The notes: generated by a model from the sequence alone, not told the origin. A DNA stretch of 37,318 bases from an uncultured Flavobacteriales bacterium (GCA_903873905.1 CAIQQJ010000049.1:1-37318); one strand, 5' to 3'. Positions 1 through 8,091 are shown, counted from the stretch's first letter. Program-made: numbers and translations.

Positions 1-1
1 A

Positions 2-292
2 GTTGGATTGACAAGCGGCATCAACGATTATATTCTGACCAACCAATTGGACTTAAATGTTTATCCAAATCCAACAGACGGACATGTTTTCATTGATGTC
101 AATTTGTTGAAGCGCGATGATGGCTTGATTGAAATTTACGATATGTTAGGTAATAGCGTTTACACGCACGAATTCAAATCACTCACTGCAGAAAGTGTGG
201 AGGTTGATCTTTCATCCTTCAGCAGCGGCATGTATTTCGTGAAATTGAATACCGGTGATCAATCGGTGACGAGGAAATTGATTCTGCAATAA
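2..292 (+). CDS. C-terminal part of a T9SS-exported protein (type A sorting domain)
   Basis: The reading frame is open to the left edge of the window, so only the C-terminal 96 or so residues are visible. They form a complete type A C-terminal sorting domain: a VYPNPT motif near the start, an IEIYDMLG segment, a SGMYFVKL segment and a terminal TRKLILQ. In Bacteroidota this domain sends proteins out through the type IX secretion system and is usually cleaved at the surface. What the missing N-terminal part does cannot be told. A strong terminator follows the stop codon. A TTG at position 8 is in frame but is very unlikely to be the real start, because the domain never stands alone. Confidence 0.9.
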   Translation, partial: VGLTSGINDYILTNQLDLNVYPNPTDGHVFIDVNLLKRDDGLIEIYDMLGNSVYTHEFKSLTAESVEVDLSSFSSGMYFVKLNTGDQSVTRKLILQ

Positions 293-304
293 AATTCAAA
301 CAAC

Positions 305-346
305 GAAACAAAAAAGCATCTCATAATTGAGATGCTTTTTTGTTTC
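305..346. terminator. Bidirectional intrinsic terminator
   Basis: A 19-bp perfect stem (305-323 with 328-346) with a 4-nt loop carries an A-run on its left arm and a T-run on its right arm, so it can act on both strands. It lies between two convergent genes, the T9SS protein ending at 292 and the ABC transporter ending at 375. Confidence 0.9.
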
Positions 347-350
347 CTTA

Positions 351-379
351 AATCTGAAATCAGATAATCTGAAATCACT
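351..379. repeat. Short 7-bp-period array A (AATCTGA-like)
   Basis: Units AATCTGA (351-357) and AATCAGA (358-364), then after one extra base AATCTGA (366-372) and AATCACT (373-379). The array runs into the stop codon of the ABC transporter gene on the minus strand. It resembles the other heptad arrays of this window in period and placement but not in sequence. Confidence 0.55.
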
Positions 380-2144
380 TCCCCTTCAATTCTTCCACTT
401 GCTTCCTATACAATTCCCTATAAACGCCATTCTGTTCGATCAATGAAGCATGTGTTCCTGATTCCACCATTTTGCCTTCATCCAAAACAATAATTTGATC
501 TGCATTTCTAACAGAAGAAACACGATGGGAAATAATCACTGTAGTTTTTCCCTTCATGATCCTTCGAAGATTTCCTAGAATCTCATCTTCTGTTTCGGTA
601 TCAACTGCGGAAAGGCAATCATCAAAAATCAGAATCTGTGGTTGTTTTAAAATGGCTCTTGCAATGGAAATGCGTTGTTGTTGTCCGCCTGAAAGTGTAA
701 CACCACGTTCTCCAACAAGCGTGTCAAATTTTTCCGGAAACTCCATGATGTTGGAATAAACGGCCGCATCTTTTGCCGCTTGTTCTATTGCGGAACGGTT
801 GCTTTCAATTTCACGCAAATCATGTGCGCTGAATCCAATATTCCCTGCAATGGTTTCGGAAAAAAGAAAAACTTCTTGCGGAACATAACCTGTACGATCG
901 CGCAATTCATCCAGATTTATTTTTCGAATGTCTTTGTTGTCAATTTTTATTTCACCAGAACTCGCATCAAAGAGTCGAACCATTAATGTTGCAATGGTGG
1001 ATTTTCCAGAGCCAGTTTTTCCTACAAATGCAACCGATTGTCCCGGTTCCACAAGGAAGGAAAGTTCATTCAAAGCTTTCACACCTGAATCAGGATAAAC
1101 AAAAGAAACATTTTTGAATTCGATTTTTCCTTTCAGATTTAAGGCCTCTTCAGTAGGATTTACGATTTCTGATTTTGTTTGAAGAAATTCATTGATGCGT
1201 TGTTGCGATGCCGCCGCACGTTGAACGAGTGATGTCACCCAACCCAAAGAAGCAATTGGCCAAGTGAGACGAATGACAAAAAGTACGAACGCAGTAATCA
1301 TTCCCTCGCTTATTTTTCCATCAATTGCCTTTGAGCCACCAATGAAAATGGTGATAATGATACTCACACCAATTAACAACATCATGAATGGCTGGAATAG
1401 TGATTCCGTTTTTGCCAATGACATATTGCGTTTCAAATACTCATTCGAATCAGCAGCATATCGTTCCTGCATTGTTTCTTCCCGCGCAAAAGCTTTCACG
1501 ACACGAATCCCAGAAAATGTTTCCTGTGCAGATGTGGAGAGCAGTGAAAGTTGTTCTTGAACCTTTAAACTTTTTTTATTAATGAGATTACTTACATAAT
1601 AAATGGAGAATGCGAGTACGGGGAGAGGCGCAAGAACATAAAGTGAAAATTCAAGATCGGCACGGAACATAAAATAAATGGTCATGATCAAAGTGATCAA
1701 AGTTGTTGTTGCGTACATCACGGCTGGCCCTACATACATTCGTACACGACCAATATCCTCACTGATGCGATTCATTAAATCGCCTGTATTATTGGTCTTG
1801 TAAAATTTCTGATCAAGTTTTTGATATTGTTCGAACACTTCATTTTTCATGTCAAATTCAATTAATCGCGACATGACAATAATGGTTTGCCGATTCAGAA
1901 AAAGGAAAAATCCGTAGGCAAGTGTGTAAAGAATTATTTCCATTCCAAACTGAAGCAGAATATGTACTACCACATCACGATTCAAATTATGGACAGAAGC
2001 AAATTTTGCAAAATCAAGTCCACGACCGACCAAATCAATAGGGCGTAAGCTGAAGTAAGTCGAAATGAGGATGAAGAGTATTCCTGAAAAGAACCGCAAT
2101 CGGTATTTCCAAAAGAATTTATTGAGACGGGCTAATGCTTTCAC
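375..2144 (-). CDS. ABC exporter half-transporter (type IV exporter fold, MdlA/YheI/BmrC-like)
   Basis: This 589-residue protein has an N-terminal six-helix transmembrane domain (about residues 15-310) and a C-terminal nucleotide-binding domain. The Walker A GKTGSGKST lies near 375, the signature LSGGQQQR near 485, the Walker B ILIFDDCLSAVD near 505 and the H-loop ISHR near 538. Such half-transporters dimerise and export lipids, drugs or peptides. The residue after the Walker B Asp is Asp, not the usual catalytic Glu; in this family that marks the degenerate member of a heterodimer (BmrC, TM287). No partner half is adjacent. The substrate cannot be read from the sequence. The gene diverges from leucine dehydrogenase and ends at a shared terminator. 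Confidence 0.93.
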   Translation of the reverse strand: MKALARLNKFFWKYRLRFFSGILFILISTYFSLRPIDLVGRGLDFAKFASVHNLNRDVVVHILLQFGMEIILYTLAYGFFLFLNRQTIIVMSRLIEFDMKNEVFEQYQKLDQKFYKTNNTGDLMNRISEDIGRVRMYVGPAVMYATTTLITLIMTIYFMFRADLEFSLYVLAPLPVLAFSIYYVSNLINKKSLKVQEQLSLLSTSAQETFSGIRVVKAFAREETMQERYAADSNEYLKRNMSLAKTESLFQPFMMLLIGVSIIITIFIGGSKAIDGKISEGMITAFVLFVIRLTWPIASLGWVTSLVQRAAASQQRINEFLQTKSEIVNPTEEALNLKGKIEFKNVSFVYPDSGVKALNELSFLVEPGQSVAFVGKTGSGKSTIATLMVRLFDASSGEIKIDNKDIRKINLDELRDRTGYVPQEVFLFSETIAGNIGFSAHDLREIESNRSAIEQAAKDAAVYSNIMEFPEKFDTLVGERGVTLSGGQQQRISIARAILKQPQILIFDDCLSAVDTETEDEILGNLRRIMKGKTTVIISHRVSSVRNADQIIVLDEGKMVESGTHASLIEQNGVYRELYRKQVEELKGK

Positions 2145-2172
2145 AGTTTATTTTAGAATAATCAACAGAGCG

Positions 2173-2199
2173 TTTGGTCTTAAAAAACCGCTATTTTTG
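2173..2199 (+). promoter_or_regulatory. Candidate promoter of the leucine dehydrogenase gene
   Basis: TATTTTTG (2192-2199) matches TAnnTTTG, with TTTG at 2173-2176, 15 nt upstream, slightly shorter than the usual 17-23 nt. The transcript would start near 2206, about 60 nt before the ATG. Confidence 0.45.
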
Positions 2200-2221
2200 T
2201 GCCCTCGGAACAAATCCGACA

Positions 2222-2254
2222 CAAACTTAAGTATTTCATCAGGGAAACCTTTCA
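2222..2254 (-). promoter_or_regulatory. Candidate promoter of the ABC transporter gene
   Basis: On the minus strand, TAAGTTTG (complement of 2222-2229) matches the Bacteroidota -7 consensus TAnnTTTG exactly, with a TTG 23 nt upstream. The transcript would start near 2215 and have a leader of about 70 nt. Confidence 0.45.
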
Positions 2255-2264
2255 ACCTTAACAC

Positions 2265-3371
2265 ATGTTGACAGCAAACGAAACAAAAGCGGCTTTAGCT
2301 GCGAACGGACCTCTCGGACAAATGTCCACTTTTGATCATGAGAATGTTGTTTTTTGTAACGACAACGTAACTGGTCTTAAAGCAATTATTGCTATTCATA
2401 ATACGGTTCTCGGACCAGCGCTTGGTGGTACAAGAATGTGGCCTTATGCTACAGAAGCTGAAGCATTGACCGATGCGCTTCGTCTTTCCAGAGGAATGTC
2501 CTATAAAGCTGCGGTTGCTGGATTGAATTTGGGTGGAGGAAAGGCTGTTATCATTGGTGATTCTCGCACACAAAAAACCGAAGGAATGATGCGTCGTTTC
2601 GGAAAGTTTGTAAATAGTTTGAATGGAAAATACATTACTGCAGAAGATGTTGGAATAGGTACAAAAGACATGGAACATGTTTTCATGGAAACAAAACATG
2701 TAACTGGAATTCCCCCAGCATTAGGTGGCAGTGGCGATCCTTCACCTGTTACTGCATATGGCGTTTATGTATCAATGAAGGCTTCTGCAAAAGAGCGTTG
2801 GGGAAATGATTCTTTAGCTGGTAAAAAAGTGGGAGTGCAAGGCGTTGGTCATGTTGGTGCTGCACTTGTAGATTATTTAATGAAAGAAGGAGCAAAGGTT
2901 ACCATTACAGATATTTACGAAGACAAAATTGCAGAGGTAATAAAGCTTCATCCAACAGTTGAAGTTGTTGCTGGCGACAAGTTTCTTGATTTGGATATGG
3001 ATATTTATGCGCCGTGTGCTTTGGGAGCCACTGTCAATAACGATTCGCTATCACGTTTGAAATGTTCCATTATTTGTGGAGCAGCAAATAACCAATTGGC
3101 CGATGAAAATGTTCACGGGAAAATAGTGATGGAAAAGGGAATCATTTACGCTCCTGATTATGTTGTGAATGCTGGTGGATTGATCAATGTTTATTCTGAA
3201 GTTGCAAAATATGGTCGTGATAACGCGATGGCGCAGACGGAGAATATTTATCATACAACTGCAGCCATCTTTGCACTTGCTAAAAAAGAAAATATCCCTA
3301 CGTTCATGGCTGCAAATCGTACCGCTGAGGCTCGTATCGCTGCGATTGCGCATTTGCGCACCAAACGTTAG
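2265..3371 (+). CDS. Leucine dehydrogenase (Glu/Leu/Phe/Val dehydrogenase family)
   Basis: A cytosolic NAD-dependent oxidative deaminase converting leucine and other branched-chain amino acids to 2-oxo acids and ammonium. The 368-residue length fits the family. The two active-site lysines known from Bacillus leucine dehydrogenase sit in MSYK (K81) and GGGK (K93), with the conserved 12-residue spacing, preceded by GGTRMWPY. A Rossmann GVQGVGHVG motif lies at 190-198. The near-C-terminal DYVVNAGGLINV segment is also typical. The ATG at 2265 is used; the protein begins with about 20 extra residues before the usual family start, so an internal ATG (Met20, MSTFDHE) remains possible. It stands alone, diverging from the ABC exporter. 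Whether it serves leucine breakdown or branched-chain fatty acid primer supply is not shown. Confidence 0.95.
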   Translation: MLTANETKAALAANGPLGQMSTFDHENVVFCNDNVTGLKAIIAIHNTVLGPALGGTRMWPYATEAEALTDALRLSRGMSYKAAVAGLNLGGGKAVIIGDSRTQKTEGMMRRFGKFVNSLNGKYITAEDVGIGTKDMEHVFMETKHVTGIPPALGGSGDPSPVTAYGVYVSMKASAKERWGNDSLAGKKVGVQGVGHVGAALVDYLMKEGAKVTITDIYEDKIAEVIKLHPTVEVVAGDKFLDLDMDIYAPCALGATVNNDSLSRLKCSIICGAANNQLADENVHGKIVMEKGIIYAPDYVVNAGGLINVYSEVAKYGRDNAMAQTENIYHTTAAIFALAKKENIPTFMAANRTAEARIAAIAHLRTKR

Positions 3372-3441
3372 GAGAAGGATTATTTTTCAGTTCTTTTTTT
3401 GTAACTATTAAGTACTACAAATCTCTTACAATTCTGAATTA

Positions 3442-3449
3442 TACTTTTG
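3442..3449 (+). promoter_or_regulatory. Candidate -7 promoter element for nusB
   Basis: TACTTTTG matches TAnnTTTG exactly and lies 53 nt before the nusB ATG. No TTG is seen at the expected -33 position, so support is partial. Confidence 0.35.
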
Positions 3450-3502
3450 TAAAATTCTGATTCAATGATAGTGTATGTTGTTAAAACAAAAAGCGAAGTA
3501 GT

Positions 3503-4453
3503 ATGTTGAATAGAAGATACCTGCGTATTCAGGCTATGCAAGCACTTTATGGATTTTTCCAGAGTGATGATGCTAATATGCCTCGTGGTGAAAGGGAATT
3601 GTTGCGAAGTATTGACAAGACCTATGAACTTTACATTTACCTGCTGCTCATTTTCGAGGAGTTGCAACGTGTAGCATCCAACCGAATTGATATTGGGAAA
3701 GAAAAGCATTTGCCTACGGCAGAGGAGCTCGATCCAAATTTGCGTTTTGTAAATAATCGGGTGATTGCGCAGCTGGTCAATCATAACAGACTGCATGTAG
3801 AAGCGAATAATCGCAAACTCACCTGGCAAACGGATGATGAAATGTCATTGGTGCGCAAAATGTGGGAACAAATAAAAGTGTGGGACGAATACAAGGCCTA
3901 CATGTCTTCTGAAGTTGATTCCTACAAACGTGATCAGGATTTCATCATTGAGCTTTTCAAAACTTTTATTGCTGATGATGATTCCACCGAACAATTTCTT
4001 GAAGAAAAAAACATGCATTGGCCCGGTGATCTGAACATGGCCGTTGCACCTTCCATTATCAAGACTTTGGAAACTGGCAATGAATTGCACGAACCGCAAT
4101 TAGCACCTTTGTTCAAAGATCCAGAAGATGACAAGCAATTCATCCTTGATCTTTTTCGCAAGACCATTATCGACAATGATCTTTGTGAGAAGTTGATTTC
4201 TGAAAAAACAAAAAATTGGGAAGTGGATCGTATTGCTGTGATGGATGTGATTCTGATGAAAATGGCTATTTCAGAATTAATGCATTTTTCAAGCATTCCT
4301 GTGAAAGTGACTTTGAACGAATACATTGAAATTTCAAAAACCTACAGCACGCCCAAATCCAAACAATTCATTAATGGGATTCTGGATAAAATTGTCATGG
4401 ATTTCAAGAAGGACGGAACCATGAAAAAAACAGGCCGCGGACTGATGGAATAG
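3503..4453 (+). CDS. nusB: Transcription antitermination factor NusB (long Bacteroidota form)
   Basis: NusB binds boxA RNA with NusE/S10 and supports rRNA antitermination. The C-terminal part (about residues 180-312) is the NusB helical fold: the run around WEVDRIAVMDVILMKMAISE, then IPVKVTLNEYIEISKTY and SKQFINGILD is the conserved end of the family. The protein is 316 residues, about twice the size of Escherichia coli NusB; the N-terminal half is a helical extension usual in Bacteroidota homologues. It heads a gene run (nusB, DUF1573 lipoprotein, yajC, YbbR-like) that I recognise as a common Bacteroidota arrangement. Confidence 0.93.
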   Translation: MLNRRYLRIQAMQALYGFFQSDDANMPRGERELLRSIDKTYELYIYLLLIFEELQRVASNRIDIGKEKHLPTAEELDPNLRFVNNRVIAQLVNHNRLHVEANNRKLTWQTDDEMSLVRKMWEQIKVWDEYKAYMSSEVDSYKRDQDFIIELFKTFIADDDSTEQFLEEKNMHWPGDLNMAVAPSIIKTLETGNELHEPQLAPLFKDPEDDKQFILDLFRKTIIDNDLCEKLISEKTKNWEVDRIAVMDVILMKMAISELMHFSSIPVKVTLNEYIEISKTYSTPKSKQFINGILDKIVMDFKKDGTMKKTGRGLME

Positions 4454-4458
4454 TTAAA

Positions 4459-4493
4459 AATTACCAATTACGGATTGCCAATTACCAATTTAA
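4459..4493. repeat. Short 7-bp-period array B (AATTACC)
   Basis: Five consecutive heptads in perfect register: AATTACC, AATTACG, GATTGCC, AATTACC, AATTTAA. The array starts 5 nt after the nusB stop codon. Array C after yajC uses nearly the same unit. Confidence 0.75.
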
Positions 4494-4510
4494 AAGCAAA
4501 ACAAACGGAA

Positions 4511-4534
4511 ATTGATATTTCCCTCGTAATTTAG
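4511..4534 (+). promoter_or_regulatory. Weak candidate promoter for the DUF1573 gene
   Basis: ATTGATATT (4511-4519) is followed by TAATTTAG (4527-4534), one base off TAnnTTTG. The same ATTGATATT word precedes a TAGTTTG before the YbbR-like gene (5479-5504), which suggests a shared promoter type. The spacing is shorter than usual. Confidence 0.25.
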
Positions 4535-4555
4535 TAGTCGCATAAAATAATTTAC

Positions 4556-5032
4556 ATGAAGACCGTTTACATTTTCGTTTTAGCATTCGTCATTGCCGCA
4601 GGAATTTCTTCCTGTGCACCGAAAAGCGATAAAATAACAACTGATTTGGTGGACATCACCACTACAGCAAGTGGTACTACTCCTTCTGGAAAAGATCCAG
4701 TTATGAAATTTGAAATCGAAGAGCATGATTTCGGAAAAATTTCACAAGGTGAAAAAGTGAGTTATGCTTTCAAATTCAAAAATGTTGGAGGTTCTGACCT
4801 TATTATTTCCGAAGCGCATGGAAGTTGTGGTTGCACAGTTCCAGTTTATCCTCACAAGCCAGTTGCACCAGGTCAAGAAGAAGTGATCAATGTTGAATTC
4901 AACAGTGAAGGAAAACATGGTGTTCAAGAAAAGACAGTCACACTCACTACAAATTGTACCCCAAATACCAAAGTAATCACAATTCATGCTGAAGTGCTCG
5001 TTCCGGTTGAACGTGGCGGCACAGGCAATTAA
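4556..5032 (+). CDS. DUF1573 domain lipoprotein
   Basis: A 158-residue lipoprotein with a hydrophobic signal ending in a lipobox whose acylated Cys is residue 20 (GISSCAP). The remainder is one DUF1573 beta-sandwich domain: it opens with FEIEEHDFGKISQGEKVSYAF, continues with an FKNVGGSDLII strand and the SCGCTVP signature, and ends in the beta-strands of an Ig/ASPM-like fold. The domain is very common in Bacteroidota envelope proteins and its molecular role is unknown. The gene lies between nusB and yajC, 20 nt before yajC, so co-transcription with the translocase subunit is likely. Confidence 0.9.
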   Translation: MKTVYIFVLAFVIAAGISSCAPKSDKITTDLVDITTTASGTTPSGKDPVMKFEIEEHDFGKISQGEKVSYAFKFKNVGGSDLIISEAHGSCGCTVPVYPHKPVAPGQEEVINVEFNSEGKHGVQEKTVTLTTNCTPNTKVITIHAEVLVPVERGGTGN

Positions 5033-5051
5033 TTTAATCTAAAACCACTCT

Positions 5052-5426
5052 ATGTCATTTCATCAAATTTTATTGCAAGCAGCAACAACTCCAGCAGCTG
5101 GCGGCGGCGGACTTTTCGGAAGCCAAGGAATGAGCAGTTTCCTCATGATCGGTCTTGTAGTTGTTGTGTTTTATTTTTTCATGATGCGTCCGCAAATGAA
5201 AAAGCAAAAAGAACAAACTAATTTCTTGAGTGAAATTGGAAAAGGCACAAAGATTGTCACCATCGGTGGAATCTGCGGAAAAGTATTGGAAGTTCGTGCG
5301 AAGTCTTTTCTAATTGAAGTTGAAGGTGGAAATCGTTTGCAAATTCTTAAGTCGGCAATCTCTCTTGAAAATTCCAAAATATTCAATGCAGAGACAGACG
5401 ATTTGATTTCCGATAAGAAAGATTAA
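5052..5426 (+). CDS. yajC: Sec translocon accessory subunit YajC
   Basis: YajC associates with SecDF in the inner membrane and aids preprotein export. The 124-residue protein has a short Gly-rich N-terminus, one transmembrane helix (about residues 29-45), the MMRPQMKKQKE segment directly after it and a small cytoplasmic domain with the family's KIVTIGGICGKV motif. Length and layout are typical. The ATG lies 20 nt after the DUF1573 gene, consistent with one operon. Confidence 0.95.
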   Translation: MSFHQILLQAATTPAAGGGGLFGSQGMSSFLMIGLVVVVFYFFMMRPQMKKQKEQTNFLSEIGKGTKIVTIGGICGKVLEVRAKSFLIEVEGGNRLQILKSAISLENSKIFNAETDDLISDKKD

Positions 5427-5433
5427 TAAATTG

Positions 5434-5461
5434 GATTACCAATTACCGATTATCAGTTGCT
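5434..5461. repeat. Short 7-bp-period array C (GATTACC/AATTACC)
   Basis: Heptads GATTACC, AATTACC, GATTATC, AGTTGCT follow the yajC stop codon by 8 nt. The unit matches array B behind nusB. Confidence 0.5.
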
Positions 5462-5479
5462 ATAACTAAAAAAATGCAA

Positions 5480-5504
5480 TTGATATTCGGTCTTTTGTAG
5501 TTTG
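5480..5504 (+). promoter_or_regulatory. Candidate promoter of the YbbR-like gene
   Basis: TTG (5480-5482) and TAGTTTG (5498-5504) are 15 nt apart. The start would fall near 5511, giving a leader of only about 10 nt before the TTG start codon at 5521. Confidence 0.35.
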
Positions 5505-5520
5505 AAATCTTCCAATCAAC

Positions 5521-6507
5521 TTGGCTGAAAAAGATTCCATCATAAAAGATAAGCATTCACGGAAATCTCCTTTTCTGAGCAGACGTGTTTCTTCTTATGT
5601 GATTTGTCTTTTTGTTGCTGGAGTTTTTTGGTTGCTCCATTCGCTTTCAAAAGAATATACAATCACGATTCGTGTTCCGGTTTCCTATTCTCATTTACCA
5701 GAACAGAAATTAATTGCAGTTGACCTTCCCGATTCTATCGATGCAAAAGTGATTGGTAGTGGATTTACAATTTTAGCCTACCAATTTACCCACAAATCAA
5801 GTTCACTTGATCTTGATGCACGTGACGCACGTTCACTTGGTGGTGGAGATTTTGCACTTGCTACCAATTCCCATTCAGATCGAATAGAAGGATCGGTAGG
5901 ACATGGTTTGCAAATTCTTCGTGTGATGCCCGATACGATTGTTTTGAGTTTTGAAGGCAGAGCCGAGAAAAGAATTCCTGTTCGACCGCACGTAACCATA
6001 AAATGTGCTCCACTTTTTAGATTAGGAGATAGCATAAAAACATATCCTCAATTTGTATTGGTGAGTGGGGCAGAAGCGCTGGTGAAAAGAATAAATTGGA
6101 TTGAAACAGAACCCAAAAGTTATATTGGCTTGAACCATGCCGTGAATGAGTCGGTTCAATTAATTCTTCCTGTCGACTTAAAACAATTAATAGTTTATCC
6201 ATCGAAAGTAAATCTCATTGTTCCTGTTGGACAATACACGGAAAAAAAATTCAGTATTCCTGTTGAATCCATAAATGTCCCACCGAATATTATCCTCAAA
6301 ACATTTCCTGATAAAGTGGATGTGATTTTTCAAGTTCCAATTCAGGACTACGCTACAATCACTTCGGATATGTTTCGCATTGTTGCAGATTATTCCAAAG
6401 TGGATCCGAAAGGAAATACGATTGAAGTTGAATTTTTACGACAACCTCTCAATGTTCAGAATCTGAAAACTGAACCGCAGCGGGTGGAATTTCTTATTAG
6501 AAAATAA
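5521..6507 (+). CDS. YbbR-like (CdaR-related) membrane protein
   Basis: A 328-residue protein with a basic N-terminus, one transmembrane helix (about residues 27-44) and an extracytoplasmic region built of YbbR-like beta domains: strand pairs such as YTITIRVPVSYSHLP near 46-60, EKRIPVRPHV near 139 and EKKFSIPVESINVPPN near 240. In Firmicutes the YbbR protein CdaR regulates the c-di-AMP cyclase CdaA; no cyclase gene is adjacent here, so that role is not implied. The start is TTG at 5521: there is no in-frame ATG before the transmembrane segment, and the leader would be short. In many Bacteroidota coaE follows this gene; here an acyl-CoA synthetase does, 24 nt downstream. Confidence 0.82.
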   Translation: MAEKDSIIKDKHSRKSPFLSRRVSSYVICLFVAGVFWLLHSLSKEYTITIRVPVSYSHLPEQKLIAVDLPDSIDAKVIGSGFTILAYQFTHKSSSLDLDARDARSLGGGDFALATNSHSDRIEGSVGHGLQILRVMPDTIVLSFEGRAEKRIPVRPHVTIKCAPLFRLGDSIKTYPQFVLVSGAEALVKRINWIETEPKSYIGLNHAVNESVQLILPVDLKQLIVYPSKVNLIVPVGQYTEKKFSIPVESINVPPNIILKTFPDKVDVIFQVPIQDYATITSDMFRIVADYSKVDPKGNTIEVEFLRQPLNVQNLKTEPQRVEFLIRK

Positions 6508-6531
6508 TTTACAAATAGGAATTCATACACC

Positions 6532-8010
6532 ATGACCTTTCCAGAAAGATTTTCAGAAGTAGTAGTTGATTTTCCTCGAAAAAAAATTCTTACAGACAAA
6601 AACGGTTCTTATACTTCTGATGAAGTTTTTAGAACGGCGCAATTTGTTGCTGCGGAAATACTAAATCACCAATCTTTTAAAGGCGAGCGGATTTGTTTGC
6701 TTGCACCTCCTGGATTATCATACGTTTCTGGTATGCTGGGAGGAATGATGAGCGGTGCAATGATGGTTCCACTTTGTATTGATCATCCGAAGGCGGAATT
6801 GGAACATGTTATTGAGGACAGTAGTGCGAAAATAATTTTGGTACATCCTGATCTTATTCATTTGTTGGATGGAATAGTTTGTCAAAAGAAAAAATTGATT
6901 GCTGATTCTCCTCCGAAAGAACCTGTTCCTTACAATTGGGATTATCCAAAACCTTCCGACAATGCCTTGATGCTTTACACTAGTGGTACTACAGGAAAAC
7001 CAAAAGGAGTTGTTCATACGCATGCATCGCTTGCGTCTCAAATTTCGTGTTTGGTGGAAGCTTGGGAATGGACTGATGAAGATTCCATTTTGCATTTTCT
7101 TCCACTGCATCACACGCATGGAATTATCAATAAACTTTTTTGCGCACTGAGTGCAGGAGCGCATTGTGAAATGCTTCCAAAATTTGATGCGAAAATTGTT
7201 TGGGAGAAAATTGTGAATGGAAAATATTCCTTGTTCATGGCAGTGCCAACAGTATATTCCAAAATGATTTCTTATTGGGAAAGTGTTGGAGATACTACGA
7301 AAATAAAATATTCAGAGTCCTGCTCACCATTCCGATTGATGGTTTCTGGTTCTGCCGCATTACCTGTTTCCGTTTTAGAAAAATGGAAAACAATTTCCGG
7401 ACACATTTTATTGGAACGTTATGGAATGACAGAAACAGGAATGGTTTTGTCGAATCCATTGCAGGGTGAAAGAATTGCAGGGTTTGTGGGAAAACCATTG
7501 CCAGGAATGGAAGTGAGGATGGTGAATGCAGAGGAGAGTTCCGATTCTGTTATTGGGGAATTGGAAGTGCGAGGTGCAAATATTTTTAAGGAATATTGGA
7601 AGAAAAATTCGGAAACGAAAAAAAGTTTTACCGAGGATGAATGGTTCAAGACTGGCGATTTGGTTACCGAGGTGAATGGGAATTATAAAATTGTTGGAAG
7701 ATTATCTACTGATATCATTAAAAGTGGCGGATATAAAATCTCCTCCTTGGAAATTGAAGCTGTTTTGTTGCAACATCCCGCTATTGGAGAATGTTGTGTT
7801 TTAGGATTACCAGACGAAACATATGGCGAAGTGATTGCAGCCGCAGTAGTTTTGAAAAACAATTTACAAGTGAATTTGGAAGAAATTCGAGAATGGATGA
7901 AAGACAAATTGGCGAATTATAAATTATTAACAGTGCTGAAAATTCAGGATTCGCTCCCAATGAATTCGATGGGAAAAGTGCTTAAAAGTGAATTGAGGAA
8001 ATTGTTTTAA
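6532..8010 (+). CDS. AMP-forming acyl-CoA synthetase, malonyl-CoA synthetase (MatB/ACSF3)-like
   Basis: An ANL-superfamily ligase activating a carboxylic acid to acyl-AMP and then acyl-CoA. The P-loop YTSGTTGKPKG is near 148-158, the adenylate motif RYGMTETG near 297, the ribose-binding KTGDL near 373, the hinge region GRLSTDIIKSGGYK near 389-402, and the catalytic Lys is K482 in MNSMGK. The substrate-pocket stretch LPLHHTHGI with the following FCALSAGAH, and the IIKSGGYKISSLEIE segment, match ACSF3/MatB malonyl- and methylmalonyl-CoA synthetases better than acetyl- or long-chain enzymes; this is recognition from memory, not an alignment. At 492 residues it is full length. It probably shares a transcript with the YbbR-like gene. 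Confidence 0.88.
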   Translation: MTFPERFSEVVVDFPRKKILTDKNGSYTSDEVFRTAQFVAAEILNHQSFKGERICLLAPPGLSYVSGMLGGMMSGAMMVPLCIDHPKAELEHVIEDSSAKIILVHPDLIHLLDGIVCQKKKLIADSPPKEPVPYNWDYPKPSDNALMLYTSGTTGKPKGVVHTHASLASQISCLVEAWEWTDEDSILHFLPLHHTHGIINKLFCALSAGAHCEMLPKFDAKIVWEKIVNGKYSLFMAVPTVYSKMISYWESVGDTTKIKYSESCSPFRLMVSGSAALPVSVLEKWKTISGHILLERYGMTETGMVLSNPLQGERIAGFVGKPLPGMEVRMVNAEESSDSVIGELEVRGANIFKEYWKKNSETKKSFTEDEWFKTGDLVTEVNGNYKIVGRLSTDIIKSGGYKISSLEIEAVLLQHPAIGECCVLGLPDETYGEVIAAAVVLKNNLQVNLEEIREWMKDKLANYKLLTVLKIQDSLPMNSMGKVLKSELRKLF

Positions 8011-8045
8011 ATCATAGTTTTCATTTGGTAGGTTTCATTGAAATG

Positions 8046-8074
8046 TTTGAGGTATTTAGCAATTCTTATATTTG
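8046..8074 (+). promoter_or_regulatory. Candidate promoter of the DUF4920 gene
   Basis: TTTG (8046-8049) and TATATTTG (8067-8074), an exact TAnnTTTG, are 17 nt apart. The start would fall near 8081, leaving a leader of about 10 nt before the ATG at 8092. Confidence 0.6.
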
Positions 8075-8091
8075 CGTAAATTTTAAAACCG

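Noticed and set aside
3380-3829. A 149-codon minus-strand frame over the 5' end of nusB.
   Set aside because: It overlaps a firmly identified gene and its product has no recognisable pattern.
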